The notes below the pieces were generated by a model. It was given only the letters and a program-made list of their open reading frames with translations. It was not told the DNA's origin and did no database searches. 39,956 bases of DNA. Source: an uncultured Clostridia bacterium. GTDB lineage: Bacteria; Bacillota; Clostridia; Christensenellales; Borkfalkiaceae. The translations under genes were made by a program, and so were the position numbers. The stretch lies in assembly GCA_949283125.1 (NCBI GenBank), contig CASDRK010000009.1:1-39956 (forward strand), read 5' to 3'. Positions 28,798 to 37,413 of the stretch are shown in pieces. Numbering within the stretch: the stretch's first letter is position 1; the number at the start of each line of letters is the position of its first letter.

Positions 28798-29715
28798 TCA
28801 ACCGCCGTATTCCATCATCTTTTCTATGCACCCTACGGCCGAACGGATCAGCTCGTCGCTCATTATCATCTCCGTGCCGCCGCGGCCGGTCAGACAGTTG
28901 TACACGTCGGGAAGGGTGGTGGCCCTCATGTTGTTGCACACAAGGTCTTCGGACAGCGCGTAGAAGCGCTTTTCGGGATGGGCAAACTGCAGATGCTGTA
29001 CTATCGAGCTTTCGGTGCCTATTATAAATTCTTCCGCGTCCGACTGCGCCGCAAAATCCATGATGCCCGTGGTGGAGCCCACATAGTCGGCATGCTTCAC
29101 CACTTCGGGGCGGCATTCGGGGTGTACGAGGAAGAGCGCGCCGGGGTGCGCCTTTCTGGCGGCGACGGCTTGGCTTTCGCTTATCTTTGCATGGGTGGGG
29201 CACCCGCCCGACAGCAGTTTGAAATTCTTTTCGGGCACCTGCTCTTTTACGTATGTGCCCAGATTTATGTCGGGAATGAACAGAATGTCTCTCTGCGGTA
29301 TGGCGCGGCATATCCTTACGGCCGAAGAGCTGGTCACGCACACGTCGGCTATGGCCTTCAGCTCGGCCGTGGTGTTGATGTACGCCACGACGGCATAACC
29401 GGGGTATTGCGCCTTCACCTGCTCTATGAGCGCCCTGTCCATCTGCTCGGCCATGGGGCAACCCGCCGCGGGATTGGCAAGGTACACGCGCTTTTCGGGG
29501 CTGAGCATCTTGACCGTCTCCGCCATGAACCGCACGCCGCACATTATCACGTTGCGGTTGGGGGTGTTTTTCGCTTTTACCGCCAGGGCATAACTGTCGC
29601 CCGTAAAGTCGGCCACCTCGCATATGTCTTCGGTCATATAGCTGTGCGCCAGTATGCAGGCATCCTTCTGTTTTTTTAGCCTGACTATTTCGTCCTGAAG
29701 CTGTCTTACGGTCAT
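28798..29715 (-). CDS. nadA: Quinolinate synthase
   Basis: NadA condenses iminoaspartate with dihydroxyacetone phosphate to quinolinate for NAD synthesis and needs a [4Fe-4S] cluster. The 305 residues show three repeats with candidate ligands C86 (AAGCPMAEQ), C172 (GGCPTHAK) and C260 (CNNMRATT), spaced as in known NadA proteins. ILAHSYMTEDI and LVHPECRPEVV are also conserved. ATG 29715 is chosen because the longer frame to 29775 would run through the promoter. The ribosome site is a modest CAGGAA. nadB and nadC are not in the window. Confidence 0.95.
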   Translation of the reverse strand: MTVRQLQDEIVRLKKQKDACILAHSYMTEDICEVADFTGDSYALAVKAKNTPNRNVIMCGVRFMAETVKMLSPEKRVYLANPAAGCPMAEQMDRALIEQVKAQYPGYAVVAYINTTAELKAIADVCVTSSSAVRICRAIPQRDILFIPDINLGTYVKEQVPEKNFKLLSGGCPTHAKISESQAVAARKAHPGALFLVHPECRPEVVKHADYVGSTTGIMDFAAQSDAEEFIIGTESSIVQHLQFAHPEKRFYALSEDLVCNNMRATTLPDVYNCLTGRGGTEMIMSDELIRSAVGCIEKMMEYGG

Positions 29716-29746
29716 ATAATCAAACGTTCCTGTATTTATTGCAGGG

Positions 29747-29775
29747 ATTATAGCACATAAATCGTCCGCGGTCAA
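29747..29775 (-). promoter_or_regulatory. Promoter of nadA
   Basis: On the minus strand TTGACC (29775-29770), 17 bp and TATAAT (29752-29747). The start near 29740 gives a 25-base leader and fixes the nadA start codon. Confidence 0.75.
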
Positions 29776-29848
29776 CTGAAATTATTTGCCAGCGCGCCGT
29801 CGCCTTCAAGCGCGCCGCGTGCGGGCCGAGCCTGCGCCGCCGCATTAT

Positions 29849-32800
29849 TTACAGCGCGCGTATGCTGTCCACCGGCCTGCGGCGGGCTATGTTGTACACG
29901 GGCAGGAAGGTGGCGGCAAACGACGTGACCGCGGCTATGCCCAGCATGACCAGCCACGAAAGGGGCCCGAATACGAATATGCTTACGCCCAGCGTGCCTG
30001 CGAGCAGGTCGTTGAGCACGCCGCATATGACAAATCCGGCAACCATGGCGAGAGTAAAGCATATGGCGGCTATTATCGCCGATTCGGCGTAGAATATCCT
30101 GAACACGTCGGCGCTCCTCGCGCCGACCGCGCGCAGTATGCCTATTTCGCGCTTTTTATAGGTTATTGATACCGATATGAAGTTGAACAGCAACAGCATG
30201 GCAAAGGCCGCCATGGCCACGCCCAACCACAAAAATATTTCGGACAGGATATCCACCGTGTCCGATACCGAGGAGAGGGCGTAGGACAGAGGGGTGTCTA
30301 TGCTCGTAAACGTGTCCGCGCCCTCCAGCCCGGCTTCGCCTTCCGCCAGCGCGCGCAGCAGTCGCGAACTTTGGGGGAAGGGCACTATTATCCTGCGGTA
30401 GATCGCGTCTTCGGGCTGCACGTAGTTCGTCACCGTCTCCGAAGTGTATCGGTCGGGCGATTCGTACGCGCCGAAAGCGGCTTTCAGCTGCGCGAAGTCG
30501 CTCCCCGAAAAATACGCGCCGTTCAGATCGCCGCCCTCCCGCCCGTAGATGAAGGCAACCGCCGCGAACGTGCCGCAGGGGGAGGAGGAGCCGTCGGGAT
30601 ACAGCGTAAAATTGAGTCCGCCGCCCTCTCCGCCGTACTCTTTCAGCGCGTCCGTAACTTTTCCGACGGCGTCTTCCAGCTGTTCGGGGGAAGCCGTCCT
30701 GTCCGTCTGCGCGCCGCCTGTAATTGCCGCGTACGTGCCGTCGTCCAGCATGTCGATGGCCGTCATCAGGTCGTCGAGCCATGCCTTGGCGGCGGCCATG
30801 GCCTCCTCGCGCCCGCCGTCGCCGAGCGCCTCCGCTTCGGCCGCGAGTTTCGCGTATCCCGTCCGGACAACGTCCTCTGCCGCGGGGCGGATATACCAAA
30901 AAGGCAGCGCCGCTTCCCCGTCGGCGAGCGTCCCCGTCGTCCGGCCGTCCGCAAAAGCAAGGCTGACGGGCGCGTCCCCGTCCTGCACGGGCAGGCTGTT
31001 TATCGCGCCGAGCGCGAACAGTTTGTCGCCTGAAGGCTGTCCGTCGGCGCGCACCGCGCGCAGCTCCGTATTCAGATAGCTGAATGAGTAGTTCCGACCC
31101 TCATATGCGGGCGGTTCGAACTGCCCGCGGTGCGCCTCGTAAAAGCCGTCGCCCACGAGCGCGGTGAGATAGTACCCCGCGGACAGCTCGTCGTTGAAGT
31201 CGCTGCGCAAAAAGTAGTCGTCGGCGGAGGCCTTCAGGGGGTCGTACTTTTCGGGCGGGTCGCAGCCGAACACGCCCGCCACTTTGAGCGGCACATACCC
31301 GTTGTCGGTGTTCAGCTCTATCGTCGCGCCGACTATGTCCTCATAGCCGGTCAGCCCGACCGCGTTGCCTTCCCCGTCGGTCAGGCCGGCTTCTGCCAGA
31401 CCGTCGAACAGGTACGAGGAGATGACTATCTCGTCGTCGGCAAGGCCGTCCGCCCTGCCGGCCCTGATGTCGTCCCGCCACGCTTCGGGCGCGAACACGG
31501 CAAACTGCGCCACGGCGGCGGTGTAGTATGCCGACAGCATATTGCCCGCGTTGCTCACCGCATAACTCCGGCCGCCGTCCGTGCCGCGGAAATCGAATGC
31601 GGCTATGGTCTTATCGCCGTACTTTTCGCGCATGGCGGCATAGTCGGCCGGGGTGAAGGGGGTGGCCCGTGAGCTCTGCCGGCGCCAGGTCTCCTCGCCG
31701 TTAACATAAGATATGTAGGTGTATGAATACATCTTCTCCACGGGCAGCTGTGCATAGCCGGAGTGCAGGTAGGTCTCCGTGGCCGCAGCCGCGCGGTCGT
31801 AGAAAGTCAGCGTGGAAAACAGCCCGAACATGGAGAAGGCGATGAAGGAGAGGAGTATGGTGAAGAACAGGCGCAGGGGCTTTACCTTCAGACCGCTCGC
31901 TCCTATCCGCACGGCGTGGCGGAAGGGCAGGCGCGAGCGTATGAACGCGCCCTCCTCCGCGCCGTATTCCCTCGCCGGGGCGTCGTCCGGGCGGGTGGCC
32001 CTGAATCTCTCCAGGGAGCCGTCGTCGCTCATCCCCGTTGCCCGTTTAAAGGCTGAAATTTCGCGTTCGCCGCAGGATATTATCAGGTCTTTGGGCGATG
32101 AGCGCAAAAATTCGTTTATCCTCGCCACGTCGGCGGGCGTCAGGGCGGAGCCGCTCTTTACGGTTATCGTGTCGCCGCCGGCAAAGCTTAAGTTGTCGCT
32201 CACGGTCACGGGCGGCAGACTCTCCTTGGTAACGTCCGAAATTATCTTTCCGTCCTTCAGCTCTATTATCCTGTCGCCGTAGGTCTCGGCAAATTCCCTG
32301 TCGTGCGAAACGACTATCACGAGCTTTTGCGCGGAAAGCTTTTTAAGCGTCTCCAGCACCTGTCTTCCCGTAACCGAATCGAGCGCGCCCGTCGGCTCGT
32401 CGGCCATTATTATCTCGGGATTTTTCACCAGCGCGCGGGCGATCGCCACGCGCTGTTTCTGCCCGCCGGACAGGGTGTTGGGCTTGCGCCGCGCAAAATC
32501 CTGCATCTCGACCTGCTCCAAAATCTCGCGCACGCGCCCGCCGTCCCTGCCCTTGCCCTGCAGCTCCAGGGCGAGGGCTATGTTGTCCTCCACGGAAAAT
32601 TCGTTGAGTATGTTGTATTCCTGAAAGACAAATCCCACGAACGTGTTGCGGTAGCTGTCAAAGTCGGCCGGGGTGAAATCTCTGCTCGAGCGGCCCTTTA
32701 TCACCACCTCGCCGCTGTCGGGCGCGTCCAGCCCGCCGCACACGTTGAGCAGCGTGGATTTTCCGCTGCCCGACTTCCCCAGCAGAAACACCATGCCCCT

Positions 32801-32893
32801 GTCCGCAAACGCGGCCGAAACGCCGTCCAGCGCGCGCACTTGCGCGCCGCCCTTGGTTTTGTACGTCTTTACAAGGTCTTTTACTTCCAGCAT
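29849..32893 (-). CDS. ABC transporter, fused ATPase and FtsX-type permease
   Basis: The 1014-residue chain joins a MacB/LolD-class ATPase to an FtsX-like permease. ATPase motifs: Walker A GKSGSGKST (39-47), Q-loop near Q91, signature LSGGQ (141-145), Walker B IIMADEP (161-167) and switch VVSHD near 195-199. After a linker, a first helix (RLFFTILLSFIAFSMFGLF, about 340-360) is followed by a ~500-residue extracytoplasmic domain. Three C-terminal helices end with NIARRRPVDSIRAL. This topology is that of mechanotransducing type VII ABC systems that export peptides, antibiotics or lipoproteins, or sense cell-wall agents. No two-component BceRS-type partner is adjacent. Start ATG follows GGGGG. 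Confidence 0.92.
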   Translation of the reverse strand: MLEVKDLVKTYKTKGGAQVRALDGVSAAFADRGMVFLLGKSGSGKSTLLNVCGGLDAPDSGEVVIKGRSSRDFTPADFDSYRNTFVGFVFQEYNILNEFSVEDNIALALELQGKGRDGGRVREILEQVEMQDFARRKPNTLSGGQKQRVAIARALVKNPEIIMADEPTGALDSVTGRQVLETLKKLSAQKLVIVVSHDREFAETYGDRIIELKDGKIISDVTKESLPPVTVSDNLSFAGGDTITVKSGSALTPADVARINEFLRSSPKDLIISCGEREISAFKRATGMSDDGSLERFRATRPDDAPAREYGAEEGAFIRSRLPFRHAVRIGASGLKVKPLRLFFTILLSFIAFSMFGLFSTLTFYDRAAAATETYLHSGYAQLPVEKMYSYTYISYVNGEETWRRQSSRATPFTPADYAAMREKYGDKTIAAFDFRGTDGGRSYAVSNAGNMLSAYYTAAVAQFAVFAPEAWRDDIRAGRADGLADDEIVISSYLFDGLAEAGLTDGEGNAVGLTGYEDIVGATIELNTDNGYVPLKVAGVFGCDPPEKYDPLKASADDYFLRSDFNDELSAGYYLTALVGDGFYEAHRGQFEPPAYEGRNYSFSYLNTELRAVRADGQPSGDKLFALGAINSLPVQDGDAPVSLAFADGRTTGTLADGEAALPFWYIRPAAEDVVRTGYAKLAAEAEALGDGGREEAMAAAKAWLDDLMTAIDMLDDGTYAAITGGAQTDRTASPEQLEDAVGKVTDALKEYGGEGGGLNFTLYPDGSSSPCGTFAAVAFIYGREGGDLNGAYFSGSDFAQLKAAFGAYESPDRYTSETVTNYVQPEDAIYRRIIVPFPQSSRLLRALAEGEAGLEGADTFTSIDTPLSYALSSVSDTVDILSEIFLWLGVAMAAFAMLLLFNFISVSITYKKREIGILRAVGARSADVFRIFYAESAIIAAICFTLAMVAGFVICGVLNDLLAGTLGVSIFVFGPLSWLVMLGIAAVTSFAATFLPVYNIARRRPVDSIRAL

Positions 32894-32970
32894 GAGCGCC
32901 CCCTTATTATAGTGCTGTTTACAATAACAACAGCCGCGCGGACAAAAATCTGACGCACGTCCGCAATAAT

Positions 32971-32999
32971 ATTATATTCCCCGCCGCGCTCCCTGTCAA
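32971..32999 (-). promoter_or_regulatory. Promoter of the ABC transporter
   Basis: On the minus strand TTGACA (32999-32994), 17 bp and TATAAT (32976-32971). The leader is about 70 bases. Confidence 0.75.
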
Positions 33000-33147
33000 T
33001 GCCGGCGGAGCGATCGGGCAACGGGCGCCGCGCGCGTAGCGGCTGCGCCGCCGCTTCGCGTGCGGTCTCGCCTTTCGCCCTGCGGGCAGGCCTGCGCGCC
33101 GCGGCGCAAATTTCCGCCGCAAAATTGCAAAATGCGCGCGTTTACGG
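33000..33147. other. GC-rich spacer between divergent promoters
   Basis: This stretch separates the ABC and iscS promoters. I see no gene, repeat or clear operator in it. Confidence 0.6.
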
Positions 33148-33176
33148 TTGACAAACGGACATTCTTTCCATATAAT
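33148..33176 (+). promoter_or_regulatory. Promoter of the isc operon
   Basis: TTGACA (33148-33153), 17 bp and TATAAT (33171-33176) are perfectly consensus. A loosely symmetric ATACTaaaaaggTAGGaAT element at 33182-33200, spanning the predicted start, could be an Rrf2/IscR-type operator. Confidence 0.78.
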
Positions 33177-33211
33177 TAAATCATACTAAAAAGGTAGGAA
33201 TTACGACAGCG

Positions 33212-34405
33212 ATGACGCACACCGTCTATTTGGACAATGCCGCCACCACCGCGATGAGCGATGCCGCGGTGAAGGCGATGACGCCCTGTTTTCAGGGCAT
33301 ATACGGCAACCCGTCCTCCCTGCACGGCATCGGGCAGCGGGCCAGAGAGGAGCTGGAGAGGGCGAGGGAGGCCGTGGCCGCATGCATAGGCGCCTCCGCG
33401 CGCGAAATATATTTCACCTCCGGCGGCAGCGAAGCGGACAATCAGGCCATCCGCTCGGCGGCGCGGCTGGGCGCGGCCAAGGGCAAAAAACACATAATAT
33501 CCACCAATTTTGAACATCACGCGGTGCTCCACACGCTCAAAAGGCTGGAGAGCGAGGGGTTTGAAGTGACGTATCTTCCCGTCGATCCTGACGGGCTGAT
33601 AACGCCCGCGCAGGTGGAGGAGGCCATCCGTCCCGACACCGCGCTCGTCACCGTCATGTACGCCAACAACGAGGTGGGCACTATTCTGCCCGTAAGGGAG
33701 ATAGGCGCCGTCTGCCGCGCGGCCAAGGTGATATTCCACACCGACGCCGTGCAGGCCGTGGGGCATATCCCCGTCGACGTGGAAGCGGACAACGTGGACA
33801 TGCTGTCCCTCTCCGCGCACAAGTTCCGCGGGCCCAAGGGCGCGGGCGCGCTCTACTGCCGCAAAAACGTCGCGCTCGCCACGTTCATCGAAGGCGGCGC
33901 GCAGGAGCGCGGTAAGCGCGCCGGCACCGAAAATCTGGCCGGCGCATGCGGAACGGCCGCCGCTCTGAGCGAGGCCGTCGCGCACATATACGAGAACATG
34001 GCCGGGGAAAAACTGCTGCGCGACAGGCTGATAGCCGGGCTTTCAAAGATACCCCATTCAAAGCTGAACGGCGACGCCGAAAAGCGTCTGCCGGGCAACG
34101 TGAACATGTGCTTCGAAGGCATCGAGGGCGAAAGCCTTCTGCTCCTTCTGGACGCAAAGGGCATATGCGCGTCTTCGGGTTCGGCCTGCACGTCGGGCTC
34201 GCTCGATCCCTCGCACGTGCTGCTCGCGCTCGGGCTCCCGCACGAGGTGGCGCACGGCTCGCTGCGCCTGTCGCTCGGCCCGGACAACACCGCCGAGGAG
34301 ATAGATTACGTCATAGCCGAAGTTACAAAGACGGTGGAATATCTCCGCTCCATTTCTCCCGTCTGGGAGGAGCTGGAGACGGGGAAGAGAAGGCATCTCA
34401 TATAG
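33212..34405 (+). CDS. iscS: Cysteine desulfurase
   Basis: IscS/NifS takes sulfur from cysteine as a persulfide for iron-sulfur clusters and tRNA thiolation. The 397-residue PLP enzyme begins VYLDNAATTAMS. It has FTSGGSEADNQAI, the PLP lysine K204 in LSAHKFRGPKG, and the catalytic cysteine C326 in SSGSACTSGS. Start ATG follows GGTAGGA with slightly long spacing. It leads an operon with iscU and a TtcA-like thiolase, which fits sulfur supply to both. The C-terminus (PVWEELETGKRRHLI) resembles Clostridia NifS-type proteins. Confidence 0.96.
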   Translation: MTHTVYLDNAATTAMSDAAVKAMTPCFQGIYGNPSSLHGIGQRAREELERAREAVAACIGASAREIYFTSGGSEADNQAIRSAARLGAAKGKKHIISTNFEHHAVLHTLKRLESEGFEVTYLPVDPDGLITPAQVEEAIRPDTALVTVMYANNEVGTILPVREIGAVCRAAKVIFHTDAVQAVGHIPVDVEADNVDMLSLSAHKFRGPKGAGALYCRKNVALATFIEGGAQERGKRAGTENLAGACGTAAALSEAVAHIYENMAGEKLLRDRLIAGLSKIPHSKLNGDAEKRLPGNVNMCFEGIEGESLLLLLDAKGICASSGSACTSGSLDPSHVLLALGLPHEVAHGSLRLSLGPDNTAEEIDYVIAEVTKTVEYLRSISPVWEELETGKRRHLI

Positions 34406-34488
34406 CCGGCAAAATCTGCCGCGGACGGCGCACGCACGCGCGCATGCGCGGGACTGCCGGAGAAAAAAATTAAAAAAGGTATTTTATC

Positions 34489-34929
34489 ATGGCATTGTAC
34501 AGCGAAAAAGTAATGGATCATTTCACAAACCCGCGCAACGTGGGCAGGATAGAGGACGCCGACGGCATAGGCGAAGTGGGCAACGCCCGCTGCGGCGACA
34601 TAATGAAAATTTACATCAAGGTGAACGACGGGGTGATAACCGACGTGAAGTTCAACACGTTCGGCTGCGGCAGCGCGATAGCTTCGTCCTCCATGGCCAC
34701 GGAGATGATCAAGGGCAAGCCCATATCCGAGGCTCTGCAGCTCACCAACAAGGCCGTCGCCGAAGCTCTGGACGGGTTGCCCGCCCATAAACTGCATTGC
34801 TCCGTGCTGGCCGAGGAGGCCATACGCGCGGCCATAAAGGATTACTACGACAAAAACGGCATAGCCTACGACAAGTCGCAGTTCCCCGACCCGGAGGAGG
34901 ATCCTCACGGGCACGGCGGGGAGCTGTAA
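34489..34929 (+). CDS. iscU: Iron-sulfur scaffold protein IscU/NifU N-domain
   Basis: The 146-residue scaffold assembles [2Fe-2S] clusters using sulfur from IscS. Cluster ligands are C35 (ARCGD, with D37), C60 (GCGSA) and C104 (KLHCSVLA). The N-terminus MALYSEKVMDHFTNPRNVG is diagnostic. The acidic/His-rich end (DPEEDPHGHGGEL) is typical of Clostridia NifU-like proteins. The start is preceded by AAAAAAGG. It lies 83 bases after iscS. Confidence 0.96.
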   Translation: MALYSEKVMDHFTNPRNVGRIEDADGIGEVGNARCGDIMKIYIKVNDGVITDVKFNTFGCGSAIASSSMATEMIKGKPISEALQLTNKAVAEALDGLPAHKLHCSVLAEEAIRAAIKDYYDKNGIAYDKSQFPDPEEDPHGHGGEL

Positions 34930-34973
34930 GCGCACGCGCATATGCAGCGCGCGGCGGAATAATATTTGCGTTA

Positions 34974-34993
34974 CCCCCAATATATATTGGGGG
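34974..34993. promoter_or_regulatory. Perfect 20 bp palindrome before ttcA-like gene
   Basis: Five Cs, an AT-rich core of ten (aatatatatt) and five Gs form an exact palindrome 23 bases before the ttcA-like start. As RNA it forms a short hairpin without a T tract; as DNA it looks like a dimeric protein site. Confidence 0.5.
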
Positions 34994-35016
34994 CAATGTT
35001 GTATAAGGATTAAATT

Positions 35017-35886
35017 ATGGCAAAAGAGCTGACCGACGGGCAGAAGATAGAACGCTCGATCATAACCAAATTCCGCAAGGGCATCTGGTCGCGCTTTCTG
35101 GAGGCGGTAAGGACCTATAAGCTGATAGAGCCGGGCGACAGGATAGCCGTGTGCGTCTCCGGCGGAAAGGATTCCATGCTGCTTGCAAAATGCGTGCAGG
35201 AGCTTCTGCGTCACTCCGATATCCCGTTCGAGGCCGAATATATCGTGATGGACCCGGGCTACAGCGAGCAGAACGCGCAGATGGTGGAAAGCAATCTTTC
35301 GCGTCTGGGCATACCCGCGCGCATATTCCGCTCGGACATCTTCGACGTAAACGACCTGATCGGCGGCGAGCATCCGTGCTATCTGTGCGCCCGCATGCGG
35401 CGGGGCTTTCTGTACGCCCGCGCAAAGGAGCTGGGCTGCAACAAGATAGCGCTCGGCCATCACAAGTCGGACGTGATAGAGACCACTCTGATGTCCATGC
35501 TGTTCGGCGGGCAGATACAGGGCATGATGCCCAAGATCCGCTCGGCCAACTTTGCGGGCATGGAGCTGATACGTCCGCTGTACTGCGTGCTGGAGGACGA
35601 CATACTGCACTGGCAGCAGTACAACGGTCTCACGTTCATCGCCTGCGCGTGCAGGCTCACGCAGGGCCTTGCCGCGGGCGAGCAGGGCATGTCGGCGCGG
35701 CAGGACGTTAAAAAACTGATAAAGGATTTCCGCGCCCGCAATCCGGACGTGGACGCTTCGGTGTTCAAAGCATTGCACAACGTTCAGCTGGACACCCTTC
35801 CCGCGTTCAGATACCGGGGCGGATACTTTTCCTTCAACGACAAATACGAAAGACCGCTGCACATTGAGTTCGGCGGGGCCGACTGA
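35017..35886 (+). CDS. TtcA-family PP-loop tRNA thiolation ATPase
   Basis: The 289-residue protein has the N-type ATP pyrophosphatase loop SGGKDS (48-53) in IAVCVSGGKDSMLL. Cysteines that likely hold an iron-sulfur cluster are C121 and C124 (CYLC) plus C210/C212 (ACAC), matching TtcA (122, 125, 222). GHHKSDVIETTLM follows. TtcA inserts sulfur at C32 of tRNAs. Placement right after iscS and iscU supports a sulfur-transfer role. It may belong to a Firmicutes subgroup with a different target, so no symbol is given. The ribosome site is AAGGA (35006-35010), about six bases before the ATG. Confidence 0.9.
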   Translation: MAKELTDGQKIERSIITKFRKGIWSRFLEAVRTYKLIEPGDRIAVCVSGGKDSMLLAKCVQELLRHSDIPFEAEYIVMDPGYSEQNAQMVESNLSRLGIPARIFRSDIFDVNDLIGGEHPCYLCARMRRGFLYARAKELGCNKIALGHHKSDVIETTLMSMLFGGQIQGMMPKIRSANFAGMELIRPLYCVLEDDILHWQQYNGLTFIACACRLTQGLAAGEQGMSARQDVKKLIKDFRARNPDVDASVFKALHNVQLDTLPAFRYRGGYFSFNDKYERPLHIEFGGAD

Positions 35887-35893
35887 CGGGCGG

Positions 35894-35927
35894 AAGCGGG
35901 TTTAACGCTTGCGCCCGCTTTATTTTT
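35894..35927 (+). terminator. Terminator of isc operon
   Basis: aagcggg (35894-35900) pairs with cccgctt (35914-35920), followed by TATTTTT. Confidence 0.75.
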
Positions 35928-35939
35928 GCGGCAAAACGC

Positions 35940-35968
35940 TTGTATGAGCGCGCCGTGTGTGATAAAAT
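35940..35968 (+). promoter_or_regulatory. Promoter of metF operon
   Basis: TTGTAT (35940-35945), 17 bp and TAAAAT (35963-35968). The start would fall at about 35975, the first base of the metF ATG. Confidence 0.65.
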
Positions 35969-35974
35969 GAATGC

Positions 35975-36832
35975 ATGAAGATAACGGAGATATTGAAAAA
36001 CAAGCGGGCGGCGCTGTCGTTCGAGGTGTTCCCGCCCAAGACGGGCGATGCGTTTGAAGGCGTTGTGGCGGCGGTGGACGAAATAGCCGCCCTGAAGCCC
36101 GACTTCATGAGCGTGACTTACGGCGCGGGCGGCGGCACTTCGGCCTATTCCGCGGCCATAGCCGAACACATGAAAAACGACCTCGGCGTCACGCCCGTGG
36201 CGCACCTTTCGTGCATATCCTCCGACCGTGCGGACGTGCGCGAAAAGCTGCTGCGCCTGAAGAGCGCCGGCATAGAAAACATACTTGCCCTGCGCGGCGA
36301 CCTGCCCAAGGATTTTGCGGGCAATCTCGATTACGCGTACGCGTCCCAGCTGGTGGCCGAAATAAAGGCCTTCGGCTGTTTCTGCATAGGCGGGGCGTGC
36401 TATCCCGAAGGCCACCCCGAAAGCCGGACTCTGTTTTCGGACATCGACAATCTGAAAAAGAAGGTGGACGCGGGGTGCGATTTTCTGACTTCGCAGATGT
36501 TTTTCGATAACGACGCCTTCTATTCCTTCATGTCCAAGGTGAGGGAAGCGGGCATATACGTGCCCGTCGTCGCTGGCATAATGCCCGTCACCAACGGCAG
36601 GCAGATAAAGCGCATGATGGCCCTTTCGGGCTGCACGCTTCCGGCGCGGTTCAGGCGCATCATCGACCGTTTCGGCGACGACCCAGCCGCAATGACGCAG
36701 GCGGGCGTGGCCTACGCCACCGAGCAGATAATCGACCTCTACGCAAACGGGGTCAAGGCGGTGCACGTTTATTCCATGAACAAACCCGCCGTGGCCGCCG
36801 CCATACGCGCCAATCTCGAAAACATAGTATGA
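35975..36832 (+). CDS. metF: Methylenetetrahydrofolate reductase
   Basis: MetF reduces 5,10-methylene- to 5-methyl-tetrahydrofolate, the methyl donor for MetH. The 285 residues form a FAD-binding TIM barrel: SFEVFPPKTGDAFE, VTYGAGGGTSA, ALRGDLPKDF, YPEGHPES, FLTSQMFFDNDAF and AGIMPVTNGRQIKRM. There is no ribosome binding site before the ATG, and the promoter lies so close that the transcript may be leaderless. The stop overlaps the next gene's start (ATGA). No SAM riboswitch or T-box fits in the short upstream region. Confidence 0.95.
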   Translation: MKITEILKNKRAALSFEVFPPKTGDAFEGVVAAVDEIAALKPDFMSVTYGAGGGTSAYSAAIAEHMKNDLGVTPVAHLSCISSDRADVREKLLRLKSAGIENILALRGDLPKDFAGNLDYAYASQLVAEIKAFGCFCIGGACYPEGHPESRTLFSDIDNLKKKVDAGCDFLTSQMFFDNDAFYSFMSKVREAGIYVPVVAGIMPVTNGRQIKRMMALSGCTLPARFRRIIDRFGDDPAAMTQAGVAYATEQIIDLYANGVKAVHVYSMNKPAVAAAIRANLENIV

Positions 36833-37413
36833 TGCGGCTGACGGGCAGAATTTCCGCCATAGACCGGCGGGAAACTTTGCGCTATCTCGGCTGTCCGCCG
36901 GGCGCGCCCGCGGACGACGGCACGGAGGAACTCATCGAAGAGTGCGGGCGCGAGCTGCTCGCCGCGCAGAGTCTTTCGGCCGTTTACGCCCTGTTCGGCG
37001 TGACGCGCCGCGGCGGCTCGCTCGACCTCGGATTTGCCCGCACAGACAGCCGCGACCTTGCGCGCTACCTTTCGGGCTGCGGCCGCGCGGCGGTTTTCGC
37101 CGCCACGATAGGCGCGGGCGCGGACAGGTTGGCGGCCAGATACGCGCGCATATCCCCGGCGCGCGCGGCGGTGGTCCAGGCGCTCGGCGCGGCCCTTGCG
37201 GAACAGTGGTGCAACGAGGTCCACGCGCGGCTCTCCGCGCAGTACGGCGCGCTCTCCGCCCGTTTTTCCTGCGGGTTCGGCGATCTGCCGCTCGCCTTTC
37301 AGCGCGACGTGTTCGCCGCGCTCGACGTTACGAAAAATATAGGCGTCACGCTTACGGAGGACTGCTTCATGCTCCCTTCCAAGTCGGTGACGGCCATAGT
37401 GGGAATAAGATGA
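36829..37413 (+). CDS. Stand-alone MetH reactivation-domain protein
   Basis: The 194-residue protein matches only the C-terminal activation domain of cobalamin-dependent methionine synthase, which re-methylates oxidised cobalamin with SAM. Diagnostic parts are RFSCGFGDLPLAFQRDVF (about 144-161) and TLTEDCFMLPSKSVTAIVG at the end. The RxxxGYG-like SAM contact reads RFSCGFG. ATG 36829 overlaps the metF stop and the TGA overlaps the metH ATG, so all three are probably translated together. The separate gene fits the short MetH next door, which lacks this domain. Confidence 0.88.
   Translation: MMRLTGRISAIDRRETLRYLGCPPGAPADDGTEELIEECGRELLAAQSLSAVYALFGVTRRGGSLDLGFARTDSRDLARYLSGCGRAAVFAATIGAGADRLAARYARISPARAAVVQALGAALAEQWCNEVHARLSAQYGALSARFSCGFGDLPLAFQRDVFAALDVTKNIGVTLTEDCFMLPSKSVTAIVGIR

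Noticed and set aside
36942-37409. Upstream extension of the metH frame by 156 codons
   Set aside because: It overlaps the reactivation-domain gene in another frame and encodes Arg/Ala-rich non-protein-like sequence; ATG 37410 gives the family N-terminus.
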